Origin: Limnochordia bacterium
GTDB lineage: Bacteria; Bacillota; Limnochordia; Darwinibacteriales; DTU012
Assembly (NCBI GenBank): GCA_007116145.1
Contig: SKJB01000066.1
Location: forward strand, 1-58,301
Direction: 5' to 3'
Length of the DNA stretch: 58,301 bases
The position numbers and the translations under genes are program-made. Positions 17,170 to 26,000 of this stretch are shown here, one piece after another (within the stretch, counting starts at the first letter, position 1; every line of letters starts with the position of its first letter). Under the pieces are notes generated by a model that did not search any database, was not told where the DNA came from, and saw only the letters and a list, made by a program, of their open reading frames with translations.

Positions 17170-18431
17170 TAACTCGACCCCTTTCCGCAATTTCTTAAAC
17201 GGCGAAACCACGACTTCAATGCTCCTTGTTTCACTTGGATGTACATCTGTTGTTTCCGATCTGGAGCAGGAATAATGCCAATTGGTGGAACTTTACCTTT
17301 GTAACTTACTGTGCGCTGTTCTTCACCTTTAACCATATTTTGCACCACAAGAAGTGGATCAATAATCCAGGGAGTCATTTCGTCGAGGAGATGCTGTGCA
17401 CTATTAATCGGTACTCCATTAACGCTGATAATCACATCACCTGTGCATAATCCCATTTTTTCCGCTGGCGAATTGGGATAGACATCTAATACCATGACTC
17501 CATCAGCGTAAAAGAATAGGGGTTTTTCCAGTTTTTCTCTACGCATACCCCGATAAATCACCCATTCATGACCAAACGGAGCAAACAGCACGACTAGTAG
17601 GACTAGTGCAGGTACACGATCTGCCATCAAAGCTAACCCCAATAACACTCCACTATATAGGAGCAAATTCCTGGAAGAATGGGCAACCTTAACCTTTGGT
17701 AGACTAGTAAGAGCCATATCACTGTACCCAAGCGCAGCCACCACGGGGAACATTATATACACAAAGGAATGGTCCATAGGCAGTAGGGTATTAGGCTGTA
17801 GCAGTGGCCACCACTCAGGCATAGCAATTGCGGCAAAGTCAATACTACTATTTAGCATTGCAATTCCAAGTAAAGCTACAAAGGGTAACGGCCAAAAACA
17901 TTGCATGCTGAATCCACCCACCACCTCACCGTTGGCGTGCTTAATGTAGATAGGTGAAGCCGTTTGGTAGCCATGAAACCGAATGAGGACCGCTTCCACA
18001 AAGTGTAGCACCGCAACAAGAGCCATGAGCGCTGGAATATCAACCTTAGGTACTCCGAATAGTAGATGCAACATACTAATAAGTCCCGCTGCATAGGAGA
18101 AACAGAGAAATCTCGGGTGAACCAGCATTAGAATAATGGCAGTGAACCAAAGATATAAAATACCAGTATCAGACAGAGAAATACCAATAATGATAAAAAT
18201 ACCACTAGCCAACAATCCACCAAAGAGTCCATATCCGAGGCTATTTACTGTATCCTGAAGTGGCGTCCCTCGCACTAAGCCAAACATTCGTTTGCGCATG
18301 ATGTGTACGCGCCTATACTGACTGTGAACTAAGAAAAACACCACACCGATAATAAGCAAATAGCGAGGATCGCCTAATACCACAGGTAATGTTTGAAAAA
18401 ATAGTAACCATAAGTCCCAAATGCTATTCAT
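17169..18431 (-). CDS. MinJ-like polytopic PDZ protein
   Basis: A 420-residue membrane protein with about eight hydrophobic segments (residues 10-290) and a C-terminal PDZ domain (about 305-385; VMVLDVYPNSPAEKMGLCTGDVIISVNG). In B. subtilis the protein at this place, between ctpB and uvrB, is MinJ (YvjD), which bridges DivIVA and MinD in division-site selection and has the same design. Synteny and architecture support the call; sequence identity was not measured. GGAGG lies eight bases before the ATG. A terminator separates it from the upstream protease gene, and its stop overlaps the start of the deacetylase gene. Confidence 0.75.
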   Translation of the reverse strand: MNSIWDLWLLFFQTLPVVLGDPRYLLIIGVVFFLVHSQYRRVHIMRKRMFGLVRGTPLQDTVNSLGYGLFGGLLASGIFIIIGISLSDTGILYLWFTAIILMLVHPRFLCFSYAAGLISMLHLLFGVPKVDIPALMALVAVLHFVEAVLIRFHGYQTASPIYIKHANGEVVGGFSMQCFWPLPFVALLGIAMLNSSIDFAAIAMPEWWPLLQPNTLLPMDHSFVYIMFPVVAALGYSDMALTSLPKVKVAHSSRNLLLYSGVLLGLALMADRVPALVLLVVLFAPFGHEWVIYRGMRREKLEKPLFFYADGVMVLDVYPNSPAEKMGLCTGDVIISVNGVPINSAQHLLDEMTPWIIDPLLVVQNMVKGEEQRTVSYKGKVPPIGIIPAPDRKQQMYIQVKQGALKSWFRRLRNCGKGSS

Positions 18432-18454
18432 TAGTAGTACCTCCGGCCCTGTTT

Positions 18455-18487
18455 AAAAACGATCACCCCAGGGCGTCTAGGGTGACC
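18455..18487 (-). terminator. Terminator after the S41 protease gene
   Basis: GGTCACCC and GGGTGATC (18480-18487 and 18461-18468, one G-T pair) form an eight-base-pair stem followed on the minus strand by TTTTT (18455-18459). It is six bases past the protease stop codon and before the MinJ-like gene, so transcription of the two genes may be partly uncoupled. Confidence 0.65.
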
Positions 18488-18492
18488 ATATT

Positions 18493-19692
18493 CTACTGCA
18501 GTTGCTCCAATAAAACTTCCAAGGCTTTCTGCAATTGTCTATCCTCCACCTCTTCATTGTTGAAGAAAATAGCTTCAGCTTCTTCATCCGAGACTTCGAC
18601 AATGATATCCGGAACAATACCAACCTTATTGATATCGTGCCCTCCTGCTGTGAGATACGCCTGTTCCGTAACGGTTAAAGCGCTACCGTCACGTAACGGA
18701 TAAACCGTTTGTACGAGTCCCTTACCAAACGTCGTGGTTCCGACGAGAGTCGCGAGTTGGTGATCACGCAATGCTCCAGCAACAATCTCAGACGCACTAG
18801 CGCTAGATCCATTCAGCAATATCACAATCGGGATTGGTTTGCGTGTTCCTCGCGAGGAAGCCTCATACCCCGTCCGGTTGCCATTGCGGTCTTCTAGGTA
18901 GACCAGCGGACCACTGCCGATAAACTCATTCGCTATTTGCAGTGACGCTGACAGTGTACCTCCTGGATTAAAACGCAAATCCATTATGAGTGCTTGCATT
19001 CCCTGTGCGTCTAAAGTAGCTAAAGCTTGCCTAACTTCCTGGTATGTCCGATCAGAAAAAGTAGCTAGATCAAAATATCCAATATTATGCTCAAACATCT
19101 TCACTTCACTGACGGAATCTACATTGATGATGGCCCGCACAATAGGAACCTCAAGCTGTTCTTCATTACGCAGTACTGTAATTGTTAAACCTGTACCAGG
19201 ATCACCACGCATCAAGCTTACAGCTTCGTTCAACGACATATGCTTGGTTGTTTTACCGTCAATCGCTATTATCTTGTCATTACTTCGCAAACCAGCACGC
19301 TCGCCAGGAGTGCTTCTAATGGGTGAAATAATGGTCAGCTGTTCTTCTCGCATCCCGACCACAATACCTATCCCACCAAAGGCACCTTGATTGCGACTAA
19401 CCATCTGCTGGTAGGACTCTTGATCCATATAATTTGTATACGGATCTCCCACTGCCTCTGCTATCATCCCATTAATCGTCCCTGTTGTTACATAGGATCG
19501 CAATAGTTCGAACGTACTTACCGGCTTATAATACCGACTTTTGATTAGAGCTACAACTTCCGTAACATGACCTATATTCTCAAACCGCGCTTCTTCACTA
19601 ATTGATTCAACACCAGAAAACACAGTTCCGTAGACAATAGATACCGTTAACAGTACGACGATAAGCGCTATAATTGACGTTCTGCGCTTCAC
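18493..19692 (-). CDS. S41-family carboxy-terminal processing protease (CtpA/CtpB)
   Basis: A 399-residue exported serine protease with an N-terminal membrane anchor (5-25), a PDZ domain (about 100-185; APGERAGLRSNDKIIAIDG-like segment at 125-146) and an S41 catalytic core. The Ser-Lys dyad is Ser299 (GSSASASE) and Lys324 (TTFGKG), spaced 25 residues apart as in CtpA/CtpB. Relatives trim membrane or envelope proteins and regulate murein hydrolases; B. subtilis CtpB acts in sporulation signalling. It follows the LytM-domain protein gene, whose product is a natural candidate partner. Start is GTG at 19692; its ribosome site is weak. Confidence 0.93.
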   Translation of the reverse strand: MKRRTSIIALIVVLLTVSIVYGTVFSGVESISEEARFENIGHVTEVVALIKSRYYKPVSTFELLRSYVTTGTINGMIAEAVGDPYTNYMDQESYQQMVSRNQGAFGGIGIVVGMREEQLTIISPIRSTPGERAGLRSNDKIIAIDGKTTKHMSLNEAVSLMRGDPGTGLTITVLRNEEQLEVPIVRAIINVDSVSEVKMFEHNIGYFDLATFSDRTYQEVRQALATLDAQGMQALIMDLRFNPGGTLSASLQIANEFIGSGPLVYLEDRNGNRTGYEASSRGTRKPIPIVILLNGSSASASEIVAGALRDHQLATLVGTTTFGKGLVQTVYPLRDGSALTVTEQAYLTAGGHDINKVGIVPDIIVEVSDEEAEAIFFNNEEVEDRQLQKALEVLLEQLQ

Positions 19693-19795
19693 TAGATCAC
19701 CATCCTTTACTACTTAATCCATTTATATGAAAGAAAGAGCTACACTATACCTTTTGGCATTAATCTAAGAAATCCTGCTTCAATGCAAAGAAAAA

Positions 19796-20950
19796 TTATA
19801 ACCAGATCATAGGATCTACATGCGTATTCTGCTCGCGCACCTCAAAATGTAAATGCGGTCCGGTACTAATTCCAGTGCTACCCACTAAGGCAATAGTGTC
19901 TCCTTTACGAACTCGTTCACCTGCTCCCACAAGTAACTCTGCAGCATGAGCATAAAACGTGGATAGACCCTGTCCATGATCAATGACAACTGTGAGCCCA
20001 TAACCACCCAAAGACTCACTAACCGTAACGATGCCAGGAGCTACAGCATAAATCGGAGTGCCCACCGGTGCTGCAATATCGATTCCAGTATGAAAACGCT
20101 GTTCATTATAGATGGGATGCACTCGAGTGCCATACGGCGATGTGACTCTACCCTCCACCGCTAATGGCCACAGAAGAGATTCTCCTCTTCGAATCGGAAA
20201 ACCAGTCGCTACTTTTGCTTGGAGCACCCGCTCAATGTCCAATGATTTTTTCACTTCATTCGCTAGTATTCGCTGTATCGTATATGCTTGTTGCCGGGTG
20301 TCTGTCAACGCTCTTTGTTGTTGCGCAATATCTACATTTGTTTCACGGATAATGGCTTCTAACCCAGTTAATTCTGTTTCCAATTTCTGCTTTGTTTGTG
20401 TTAACTGTTTCACCGAATCATATATGAAGCGTTGCTCAGTTGTTACATCGACATAGTTCTCCTTAGCACTAGCAAACGCCTGCCCATGACTAAATACAAG
20501 ATAGTCCAAAAAAGCCCATTCGCTTAACAACGATCGGATCGAAAAGCGCTCAGCCAGACCCACCCAAAAACTAGGCTTAGCTTGACGCGCGCTAATCATG
20601 GATTGGGTTAATTGATCTGCTAGTTGATGATATAGTACATCGAGCTCACCATGTTCAGTACGTATCCTATCAAGAAACGCTTGTTTCCTCGCTAATTCTC
20701 CATGGACCGCACTTAATTCAGGCCTAATTCTATCCATGTGTTGTCTATAGTCCTGTAATACTATGCGCTGACGAGCGATACTAGAAACAAGATCGTGCTC
20801 TTGTTTAGTGACTGTCCTCAACTTGTTTTCGTGCTCTGTAACCCCTCTATAAATTGCGTTTAACTCCTGACGTGTACCGCTAATCGGTCCAGCACTTGCT
20901 GGTAGTGCAAATAGTAACGCAAAGAAGATCGTACCTGCTAAGATGCGCAT
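19796..20950 (-). CDS. EnvC-like murein hydrolase: coiled coil plus M23 (LytM) domain
   Basis: A 384-residue secreted protein: signal peptide 1-20 (ends ASA before GPISG), long coiled coil (about 25-245) with a break near 125-165, and an M23/LytM domain (about 265-384). The zinc ligands are all present: His287 and Asp291 (HTGID), His335, and His366/His368 (PHLHFE). E. coli EnvC has lost these residues and only activates amidases, so this protein is likely an active endopeptidase, closer to Bacillus CwlO in logic. It overlaps the shortened FtsX gene by 13 bases. FtsX ectodomains recruit such coiled-coil proteins. Likely role: controlled peptidoglycan cleavage during growth or division. Confidence 0.9.
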   Translation of the reverse strand: MRILAGTIFFALLFALPASAGPISGTRQELNAIYRGVTEHENKLRTVTKQEHDLVSSIARQRIVLQDYRQHMDRIRPELSAVHGELARKQAFLDRIRTEHGELDVLYHQLADQLTQSMISARQAKPSFWVGLAERFSIRSLLSEWAFLDYLVFSHGQAFASAKENYVDVTTEQRFIYDSVKQLTQTKQKLETELTGLEAIIRETNVDIAQQQRALTDTRQQAYTIQRILANEVKKSLDIERVLQAKVATGFPIRRGESLLWPLAVEGRVTSPYGTRVHPIYNEQRFHTGIDIAAPVGTPIYAVAPGIVTVSESLGGYGLTVVIDHGQGLSTFYAHAAELLVGAGERVRKGDTIALVGSTGISTGPHLHFEVREQNTHVDPMIWL

Positions 20951-21459
20951 GGATTACCACCACCCTTAGCCTTACGAATGACCCAGAGCATACCGAACCC
21001 ACCAATTGCAGTGGTTAGGACAAGTAAAACACGACTGATTGTTTCACTGAAGGTGGTAAACCAAGCGATCTTCTCAAAGGCATCTGTTGGATAGGAAGTA
21101 TACTCAATACCTTTGATTTCTTGTATCTGTGCATAGACCCGACTCGCATTGCTCGGGTGTACAATGACCTCCACCATATCAGGCAGTGGATTTACCCCAT
21201 CCCAAGCATATCCTAGTGTAGCTTGAAAATCTGCTAGCGCTTGTTCTTTATCCATATAATTCGTGGCCATAACCCCATCAAGTACATTAAGCTCCTGTAC
21301 GACAAATTGTGCACTCGCTTCTTCCTCTAAAAACACTCGTAATCCACTATCAAAGGTAATTTGCCGACTAAAACTCTGTAAGCTCAAGGCTGACATACCT
21401 AGTAGAAGACACATCATTACTGTAACCATAAAAACAAGAACACATTGTTTTGCTCTCAT
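20938..21459 (-). CDS. Shortened FtsX-like protein: ectodomain and two TM segments, no permease half
   Basis: A 173-residue protein with TM1 (about 8-28), an FtsX-type extracellular domain (about 33-130; DSGLRVFLEEEASA, MDKEQALADFQ, PLPDMVEVIV) and TM2 (about 143-161), ending a few residues later with WVIRKAKGGG. Typical FtsX has about 295 residues and four TM segments; the C-terminal permease part is absent and no remnant follows because the LytM gene begins in the overlap. No FtsE ATPase gene is upstream (YitT and the promoter occupy that space). Start ATG has GGAGGGGG upstream. It may tether or activate the EnvC-like protein without ATP control, or work with FtsE encoded elsewhere. Confidence 0.82.
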   Translation of the reverse strand: MRAKQCVLVFMVTVMMCLLLGMSALSLQSFSRQITFDSGLRVFLEEEASAQFVVQELNVLDGVMATNYMDKEQALADFQATLGYAWDGVNPLPDMVEVIVHPSNASRVYAQIQEIKGIEYTSYPTDAFEKIAWFTTFSETISRVLLVLTTAIGGFGMLWVIRKAKGGGNPCAS

Positions 21460-21509
21460 AGATCCACCCCCTCCAATAACTTATGTTAGTTACTGTATCA
21501 GACCTTACC

Positions 21510-21538
21510 ATTATAGACCAAGCTAATGTGATAAACAA
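21510..21538 (-). promoter_or_regulatory. Sigma-A promoter of the ftsX-like/envC-like operon
   Basis: Minus strand: -35 TTGTTT (21533-21538), 17-base spacer, -10 TATAAT (21510-21515, perfect). It lies 51 bases before the FtsX-like ATG and marks this gene as the first of its operon, with no ftsE in front. Confidence 0.65.
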
Positions 21539-21585
21539 GAGTTCTAAAGTGGCAATGATCTGGTATAAAGGGAAATAATCACAGA

Positions 21586-22428
21586 TTAACCTCGGGTAAA
21601 ACCTTCGCCTAGGACTTCGTGAACATCGCCAATCACTACAAAGGCATTCGGATCGGCTTCATAGACAATCCTTTTTAGCTGAGAAATTTCCGAACGAGCC
21701 ACAATCACAAATAATACATCTCTATCCGCTCCCGTAAAAACTCCTCTGCCTTGCAGTGCAGTCGCTCCTCGCTCCAAACGATGAATAATGGCTTGACCGA
21801 TTAAATCCGGATTGACAGAAATAATGAAGGCTGCTTTCGCATAGCTTTGTCCCTCTTGCACAACATCAATCGCCTTCGTTGTAATAAAAACAGCAATAAG
21901 TGCATATAAAGCTAATTCAGGTCCAAAAACAAAGCCTGCTAGTGCAATAACCACCCCATCCACAATCAGCAAGGCTTGCCCGACACTTGTGGGAAAATAG
22001 CGCGCCAGGAGTTGGGCAGCCATATCTGTACCACCTGTTGATCCTCCATGTCGAAATGCTATTCCTAGACCGATGCCAGCGATTACACCTCCGTAGATGG
22101 AAGCAAGAAGTGGATCATTTGTGACCGGGACGGCATAGTGACCAAATACATCGACTAAAATAGCCATGCTTATCGCCCCAAAAAGCGTTTTAGCTCCAAA
22201 CATCGCACCAAACGTCTTGAGGCTCACAATAAAGAGAGGAATATTTAAAACCAACATAGTAGCTCCTACTGGTAAGCGAAGGAGATGGAAGATAACGATG
22301 GCTAAGCCGCTCACACCACCAGCGGCAATCTTACCAGGTATTAAGAACCACGCCAAGGCAAAGGCCGTTACCGCTACCCCTAATAGCACACCAAGATACT
22401 CTTTTAGTACTTTCACAAACTTACTCAT
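21586..22428 (-). CDS. YitT family membrane protein (DUF161 + DUF2179)
   Basis: A 280-residue protein with five to six hydrophobic segments (about 10-175; AWFLIPGKIAAGGVSGLAIV and GGSTGGTDMAAQLL are typical YitT motifs) and a soluble C-terminal DUF2179 domain (about 215-275; GRGVFTGADRDVLFVIVAR). The family is widespread in Firmicutes and has no firmly established substrate. It overlaps the TagA-type gene by eight bases, making it the last gene of the DUF5693-csaB-tagA-yitT operon. Confidence 0.88.
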   Translation of the reverse strand: MSKFVKVLKEYLGVLLGVAVTAFALAWFLIPGKIAAGGVSGLAIVIFHLLRLPVGATMLVLNIPLFIVSLKTFGAMFGAKTLFGAISMAILVDVFGHYAVPVTNDPLLASIYGGVIAGIGLGIAFRHGGSTGGTDMAAQLLARYFPTSVGQALLIVDGVVIALAGFVFGPELALYALIAVFITTKAIDVVQEGQSYAKAAFIISVNPDLIGQAIIHRLERGATALQGRGVFTGADRDVLFVIVARSEISQLKRIVYEADPNAFVVIGDVHEVLGEGFTRG

Positions 22429-23167
22429 AAGGAAAATCTCCTCTAAGCATCAATCGCTCCAAGACAACCCATAGGGCAAATTGGGGAAGTGCAAGCATTC
22501 GCCCGGCCCGCCACGGTTGTTTCAACAGACGATACAACCACTCTAACCCATAGCGTTGCATCCACTTAGGTCCTCTACTCGCACGGCCAGCAAAAATATT
22601 GAGACTCCCTCCAACCCCCATCGCAACGGGCACATCTAAGTGAGCTAAATAGGCCGCTGCCCACTTTTCCTGTTTCGGCACACCTAGAGCTATAAATAGT
22701 ATGTCCGGACGCACGGCTTTTATGGAAGCAAAAACCTGTTCCTCTTCTTCTTTACGAAAAAAACCATGATGCGATCCCACAATCTGCAACCCTGGATACA
22801 ATTGCAGAAGCTTCGCTCCTGCTTCGTCAGTCACTCCAGGTTCTCCACCAAGCAAGAACACTTTCCACTTGCTCTCTACACTACGGGCTAACACAGCCTC
22901 CATTAATTCGACCCCTGGAATCCTTTGACGAAGTGGTTTACCGAGCATGCGACTAGCCCATACTACACCAATTCCATCAGCCACAACTAAATCGGCGCGA
23001 TCAATAATCTGGTATAATAATGGATCGTGATTCGCAAGCATAACCATTTCAGAATTAGCGGTGATCACCAGATGTGGACCTCGCTGTGCGATCATTTCTG
23101 CAACTTGACTGACCGCTCCGTCCATAGTAACCTGATCAATCTTAACACCGAGTACCTTGACACTCAT
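22421..23167 (-). CDS. tagA: WecG/TagA/CpsF family glycosyltransferase
   Basis: A 248-residue GT26 glycosyltransferase, which adds N-acetylmannosamine (or a related sugar) to a lipid-linked N-acetylglucosamine in the synthesis of wall teichoic acid-type or secondary cell-wall polymers. Family motifs: TANSEMVMLA (about 36-45), ADGIGVVWASRMLG (66-79), RIPGVELMEAV (83-93), LLGGEPGVTDEA and LGVPKQEKW. It overlaps csaB by four bases and yitT by eight. Together with CsaB it points to a pyruvylated secondary wall polymer. The gene symbol is by family; the exact polymer is inferred. Confidence 0.92.
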   Translation of the reverse strand: MSVKVLGVKIDQVTMDGAVSQVAEMIAQRGPHLVITANSEMVMLANHDPLLYQIIDRADLVVADGIGVVWASRMLGKPLRQRIPGVELMEAVLARSVESKWKVFLLGGEPGVTDEAGAKLLQLYPGLQIVGSHHGFFRKEEEEQVFASIKAVRPDILFIALGVPKQEKWAAAYLAHLDVPVAMGVGGSLNIFAGRASRGPKWMQRYGLEWLYRLLKQPWRAGRMLALPQFALWVVLERLMLRGDFPYE

Positions 23168-24216
23168 CGAACTCCTCCAATATGCAAGTGGTTGAGAACA
23201 CCTGTCAGAAGCAGGCGGTTTGCCAATGCCTTTTTGTGCAAATATTCGACTTTACTTCGCAATCCCCTGCTAAATGTGGTATAATCTCCGACTTTAACCA
23301 TTTCATTCAACAGTAAAACTTGATCTAGCTGCACAACCGGGCTACCCATCTGGGCTGCAATTGCAGCAACCTTAGGATCATAGTTCAAGCCCATCGGCCA
23401 GGTTCCACCAAGCGCTGCAAAAACTAATCCATGCAGGCGCATAGCAATACATGCAGAGTATTTTTGCATCTGGTGCATAGCCTCAAGCCATGTTTGGCAC
23501 GTAACAATATTGAGCTCAGGCACCTCTTGTTCAATTCGGCGACCCATCTGTACGTCTCCAGGACCTAAGGGCACAAAATCAACGCGCTGCCCATAGCGAG
23601 AAACCAAAAAACGGACAAATTTAACCCAGTCAAGGATCTGCTTCTCCCATCTGGGATATGGGCGCAGATTTATCACAATTCCTGGTTCCTGCCTAAACTC
23701 TGGAGGACTTGGTTGAAAGCCAAATACTGGATCAGCGGTAACCGTAAGCAAACTCGATGGAATACTCCACTGCCCACATAAAGCAGCGCTAGCTGCATCT
23801 CGCAACACCACCTTTGTTGCTCGGTGGAAGACTCGCCGAATCCATGGCTGGTATAACTTACAACGAACTGGACCCACCCCTTGCCCATAAATGACAACAG
23901 GGGTTTTTGTGGCAAAGGCCATTTCCATGATAGTTAAGTAATATGGAATTGTCCTGACGCTCGTGCTGTCTTGCAATAACGATCCTCCACCGCTTAAGCA
24001 TAGGTCCGACCGATTAAGCGCTTGTTTTATCGCCCCAAAATCATAGCGTTTCATCGCACGCACCTGATGCCACTGCTCAGTTTTGGCAGGGTCGCCGGAC
24101 AGTACACAGATCGCAGAGCGAGGAACGCCACTAGCCACTAAATCCTGGCAAATTGCCGCCAAAACCGCTTCATCGCCCCAATTGCCGTAGCCGTAATATC
24201 CAGAAATCAGAATCAT
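23164..24216 (-). CDS. csaB: CsaB, polysaccharide pyruvyl transferase
   Basis: A 350-residue protein starting with the hallmark ILISGYYGYGNWGDEAVL. CsaB adds ketal-pyruvate to secondary cell-wall polysaccharide, which SLH-domain proteins then bind. Further motifs: GGGSLLQDSTS (about 75-85), YGQGVGPV (110-117), and SACIAMRLHGLVFA (about 254-267) in the C-terminal half, typical of the pyruvyl transferase fold. It overlaps DUF5693 by 47 bases and tagA by four. No SLH protein is encoded in the window, so its surface partners must lie elsewhere. Confidence 0.93.
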   Translation of the reverse strand: MILISGYYGYGNWGDEAVLAAICQDLVASGVPRSAICVLSGDPAKTEQWHQVRAMKRYDFGAIKQALNRSDLCLSGGGSLLQDSTSVRTIPYYLTIMEMAFATKTPVVIYGQGVGPVRCKLYQPWIRRVFHRATKVVLRDAASAALCGQWSIPSSLLTVTADPVFGFQPSPPEFRQEPGIVINLRPYPRWEKQILDWVKFVRFLVSRYGQRVDFVPLGPGDVQMGRRIEQEVPELNIVTCQTWLEAMHQMQKYSACIAMRLHGLVFAALGGTWPMGLNYDPKVAAIAAQMGSPVVQLDQVLLLNEMVKVGDYTTFSRGLRSKVEYLHKKALANRLLLTGVLNHLHIGGVR

Positions 24217-25834
24217 GGCGAAACCATCCCTTCACTCGCAGATATAACCAATACCCCAACCAACCGACAGCATAACCAATAATCATACCATAAGCACTTC
24301 GTAATACTGTAAGAACTAGCGGAGTATGAACATGTGTAAACGTATTAACCAGTGATAACTGTCCGACTACAGCAACACTTAATAAAAGCGGATGGCGTTT
24401 TTTTGTTGCAAGTATCAGATAGAGAGCAGGATGCCCAAGCAAGAATTCTTTTGTGCGCGGTCGCACAAGCAGAAGACGTTCTAGACCTTCACGAAGAGCA
24501 ATTTCCCAATCACCAACTGGTAAGCCGAAATTACCTGTTCGCTGTAAATAGATGTAGCCGATACCAGTTGCCAAAAAAAGTCCTGCTAGATACTTTACTG
24601 GCAAAGCATAATTCCACCATAAAACCCCTTGCTCCCACAGCTCTTGAAGACTGTGAAACGGCAACCGCTCACGCACTAACCCATACCCGAGCACGAATAG
24701 CACAGGAGCAATATGCATGATCTTTACTCCACGAAACTCCGCTAATTTAAGCAAAAAGTCTGTGTCGGCAAGAATTCCTGTAATTAACACCCCGCCAATA
24801 AGTGAGATCCCACAAATCTGCACATACTTAACGAAAATTTTGTCCTGGTTCTGCACTCCGATCATTACCGCTAGTGATGGAAAACAAAGAGCGCTGGCTA
24901 AGGCCATTCCTTGCTGGGTAGGTAGAGGTGCTACCCAAGCAAATAGTAGGATAATCAACCAACTACCTAACAGTCCGCCATATACTTGCTTACCGTTTAG
25001 AGCATACCCAAGCAAAATCAATACCCAAACGCCTCCTAAGACTCCGAGATACACCAATGCTAGTTGGAACTCAGATGCCCTCCAAGCCATATAGGGTTGA
25101 CTCGGTCCAAGGGTGTACCCACTCGCTACAAGCTCGTTACTGAGCTTGCTAATTAGTGTCTTCGTATGAATCCAAGAATCTTCATTCTCTATCCGATACG
25201 GACGTAAATACAACACGCGAATATTTCGCTCACGTACAGCTCGGAGATAACGGGAGACGATCCGAGCCTGTGGCAGGGCATTCATTTCACCTTGTGTAAT
25301 GCTATGGACACGTACAGCATTCGGCACGCTAGCCACATCTTGTATCCCTAATTGGTTCGTAAATTCAATAACACCCACCAAACTGCCAAGATCAGCAATG
25401 GTTTCACGAGTAGCCAATAGCGTCTCTGGATATCCAATAATCCGATTCCCGCTAAAAATAATCAATCGTGGATGAATTTCTCCTAAGACTTGAAGCAAGG
25501 AACGGAATTCCAGCGCACCTCGAGCTACCCGCGGAACAACATCGAAACCCGCGGCATAAATGAGTTCTAATTCTTCTAGTGAAAATCCTATTGGTTGACT
25601 AGCAAACTGTGTTTGTTCATCCAAAGCAATCTGGTGGACACCTAATGGGTGTAGCTCTGTTAACATCAAGGAAATTGACTGGTTACTTTTCTCTGCTAAA
25701 AGCGAGAGTTGGGTGTAATCCATCACTAACTCAACCGTTGTATTCGCCCGTTCAATCCCCATTCTTTGCATGGCGATACCACTAGAAACCACTACAGCGA
25801 CAAGAATAAGAGACCATAAAACACGCTGAACCAT
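24170..25834 (-). CDS. DUF5693 family polytopic membrane protein
   Basis: A 554-residue membrane protein: one N-terminal TM segment (about 5-22), an extracytoplasmic domain (about 30-235; containing LIIFSGNRIIGYPE and RVLYLRPYR), and about nine TM segments in 255-535. This design is typical of DUF5693, whose genes usually stand directly before csaB in Firmicutes. A role in making or exporting the pyruvylated wall polymer is inferred from that neighbourhood. It is the first gene of the operon; the 165 bases upstream hold the prfB terminator and no other feature I can defend. Confidence 0.8.
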   Translation of the reverse strand: MVQRVLWSLILVAVVVSSGIAMQRMGIERANTTVELVMDYTQLSLLAEKSNQSISLMLTELHPLGVHQIALDEQTQFASQPIGFSLEELELIYAAGFDVVPRVARGALEFRSLLQVLGEIHPRLIIFSGNRIIGYPETLLATRETIADLGSLVGVIEFTNQLGIQDVASVPNAVRVHSITQGEMNALPQARIVSRYLRAVRERNIRVLYLRPYRIENEDSWIHTKTLISKLSNELVASGYTLGPSQPYMAWRASEFQLALVYLGVLGGVWVLILLGYALNGKQVYGGLLGSWLIILLFAWVAPLPTQQGMALASALCFPSLAVMIGVQNQDKIFVKYVQICGISLIGGVLITGILADTDFLLKLAEFRGVKIMHIAPVLFVLGYGLVRERLPFHSLQELWEQGVLWWNYALPVKYLAGLFLATGIGYIYLQRTGNFGLPVGDWEIALREGLERLLLVRPRTKEFLLGHPALYLILATKKRHPLLLSVAVVGQLSLVNTFTHVHTPLVLTVLRSAYGMIIGYAVGWLGYWLYLRVKGWFRHDSDFWILRLRQLGR

Positions 25835-25953
25835 AAACCCTACCTCGTTTCAAAAGTCTAAGATACACATTTTCTACTGTCTCTTAGTAGTTCGAGTAAG
25901 AAAGCAGGAAACCTTGTGTCCCAAACGACTAATTTCTCTCATAACATCGTAAT

Positions 25954-26000
25954 CTCCTAAGAAAAGATCCTCTCTACTACCTGGTAGAGAGGATCTTTTC
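25954..26000 (-). terminator. Strong terminator at the prfB stop codon
   Basis: GAAAAGATCCTCTCTAC (25961-25977) and its exact complement (25984-26000) form a 17-base-pair stem with a six-base loop. The last base of the prfB stop codon lies in the stem. The U-rich arm end (CTTTTCTTAG) completes it. Confidence 0.8.

Noticed and set aside
20930-21460. FtsX cut short by a frameshift
   Set aside because: The bases after the stop are the coding start of the LytM protein; no permease-like segment is left in any frame.
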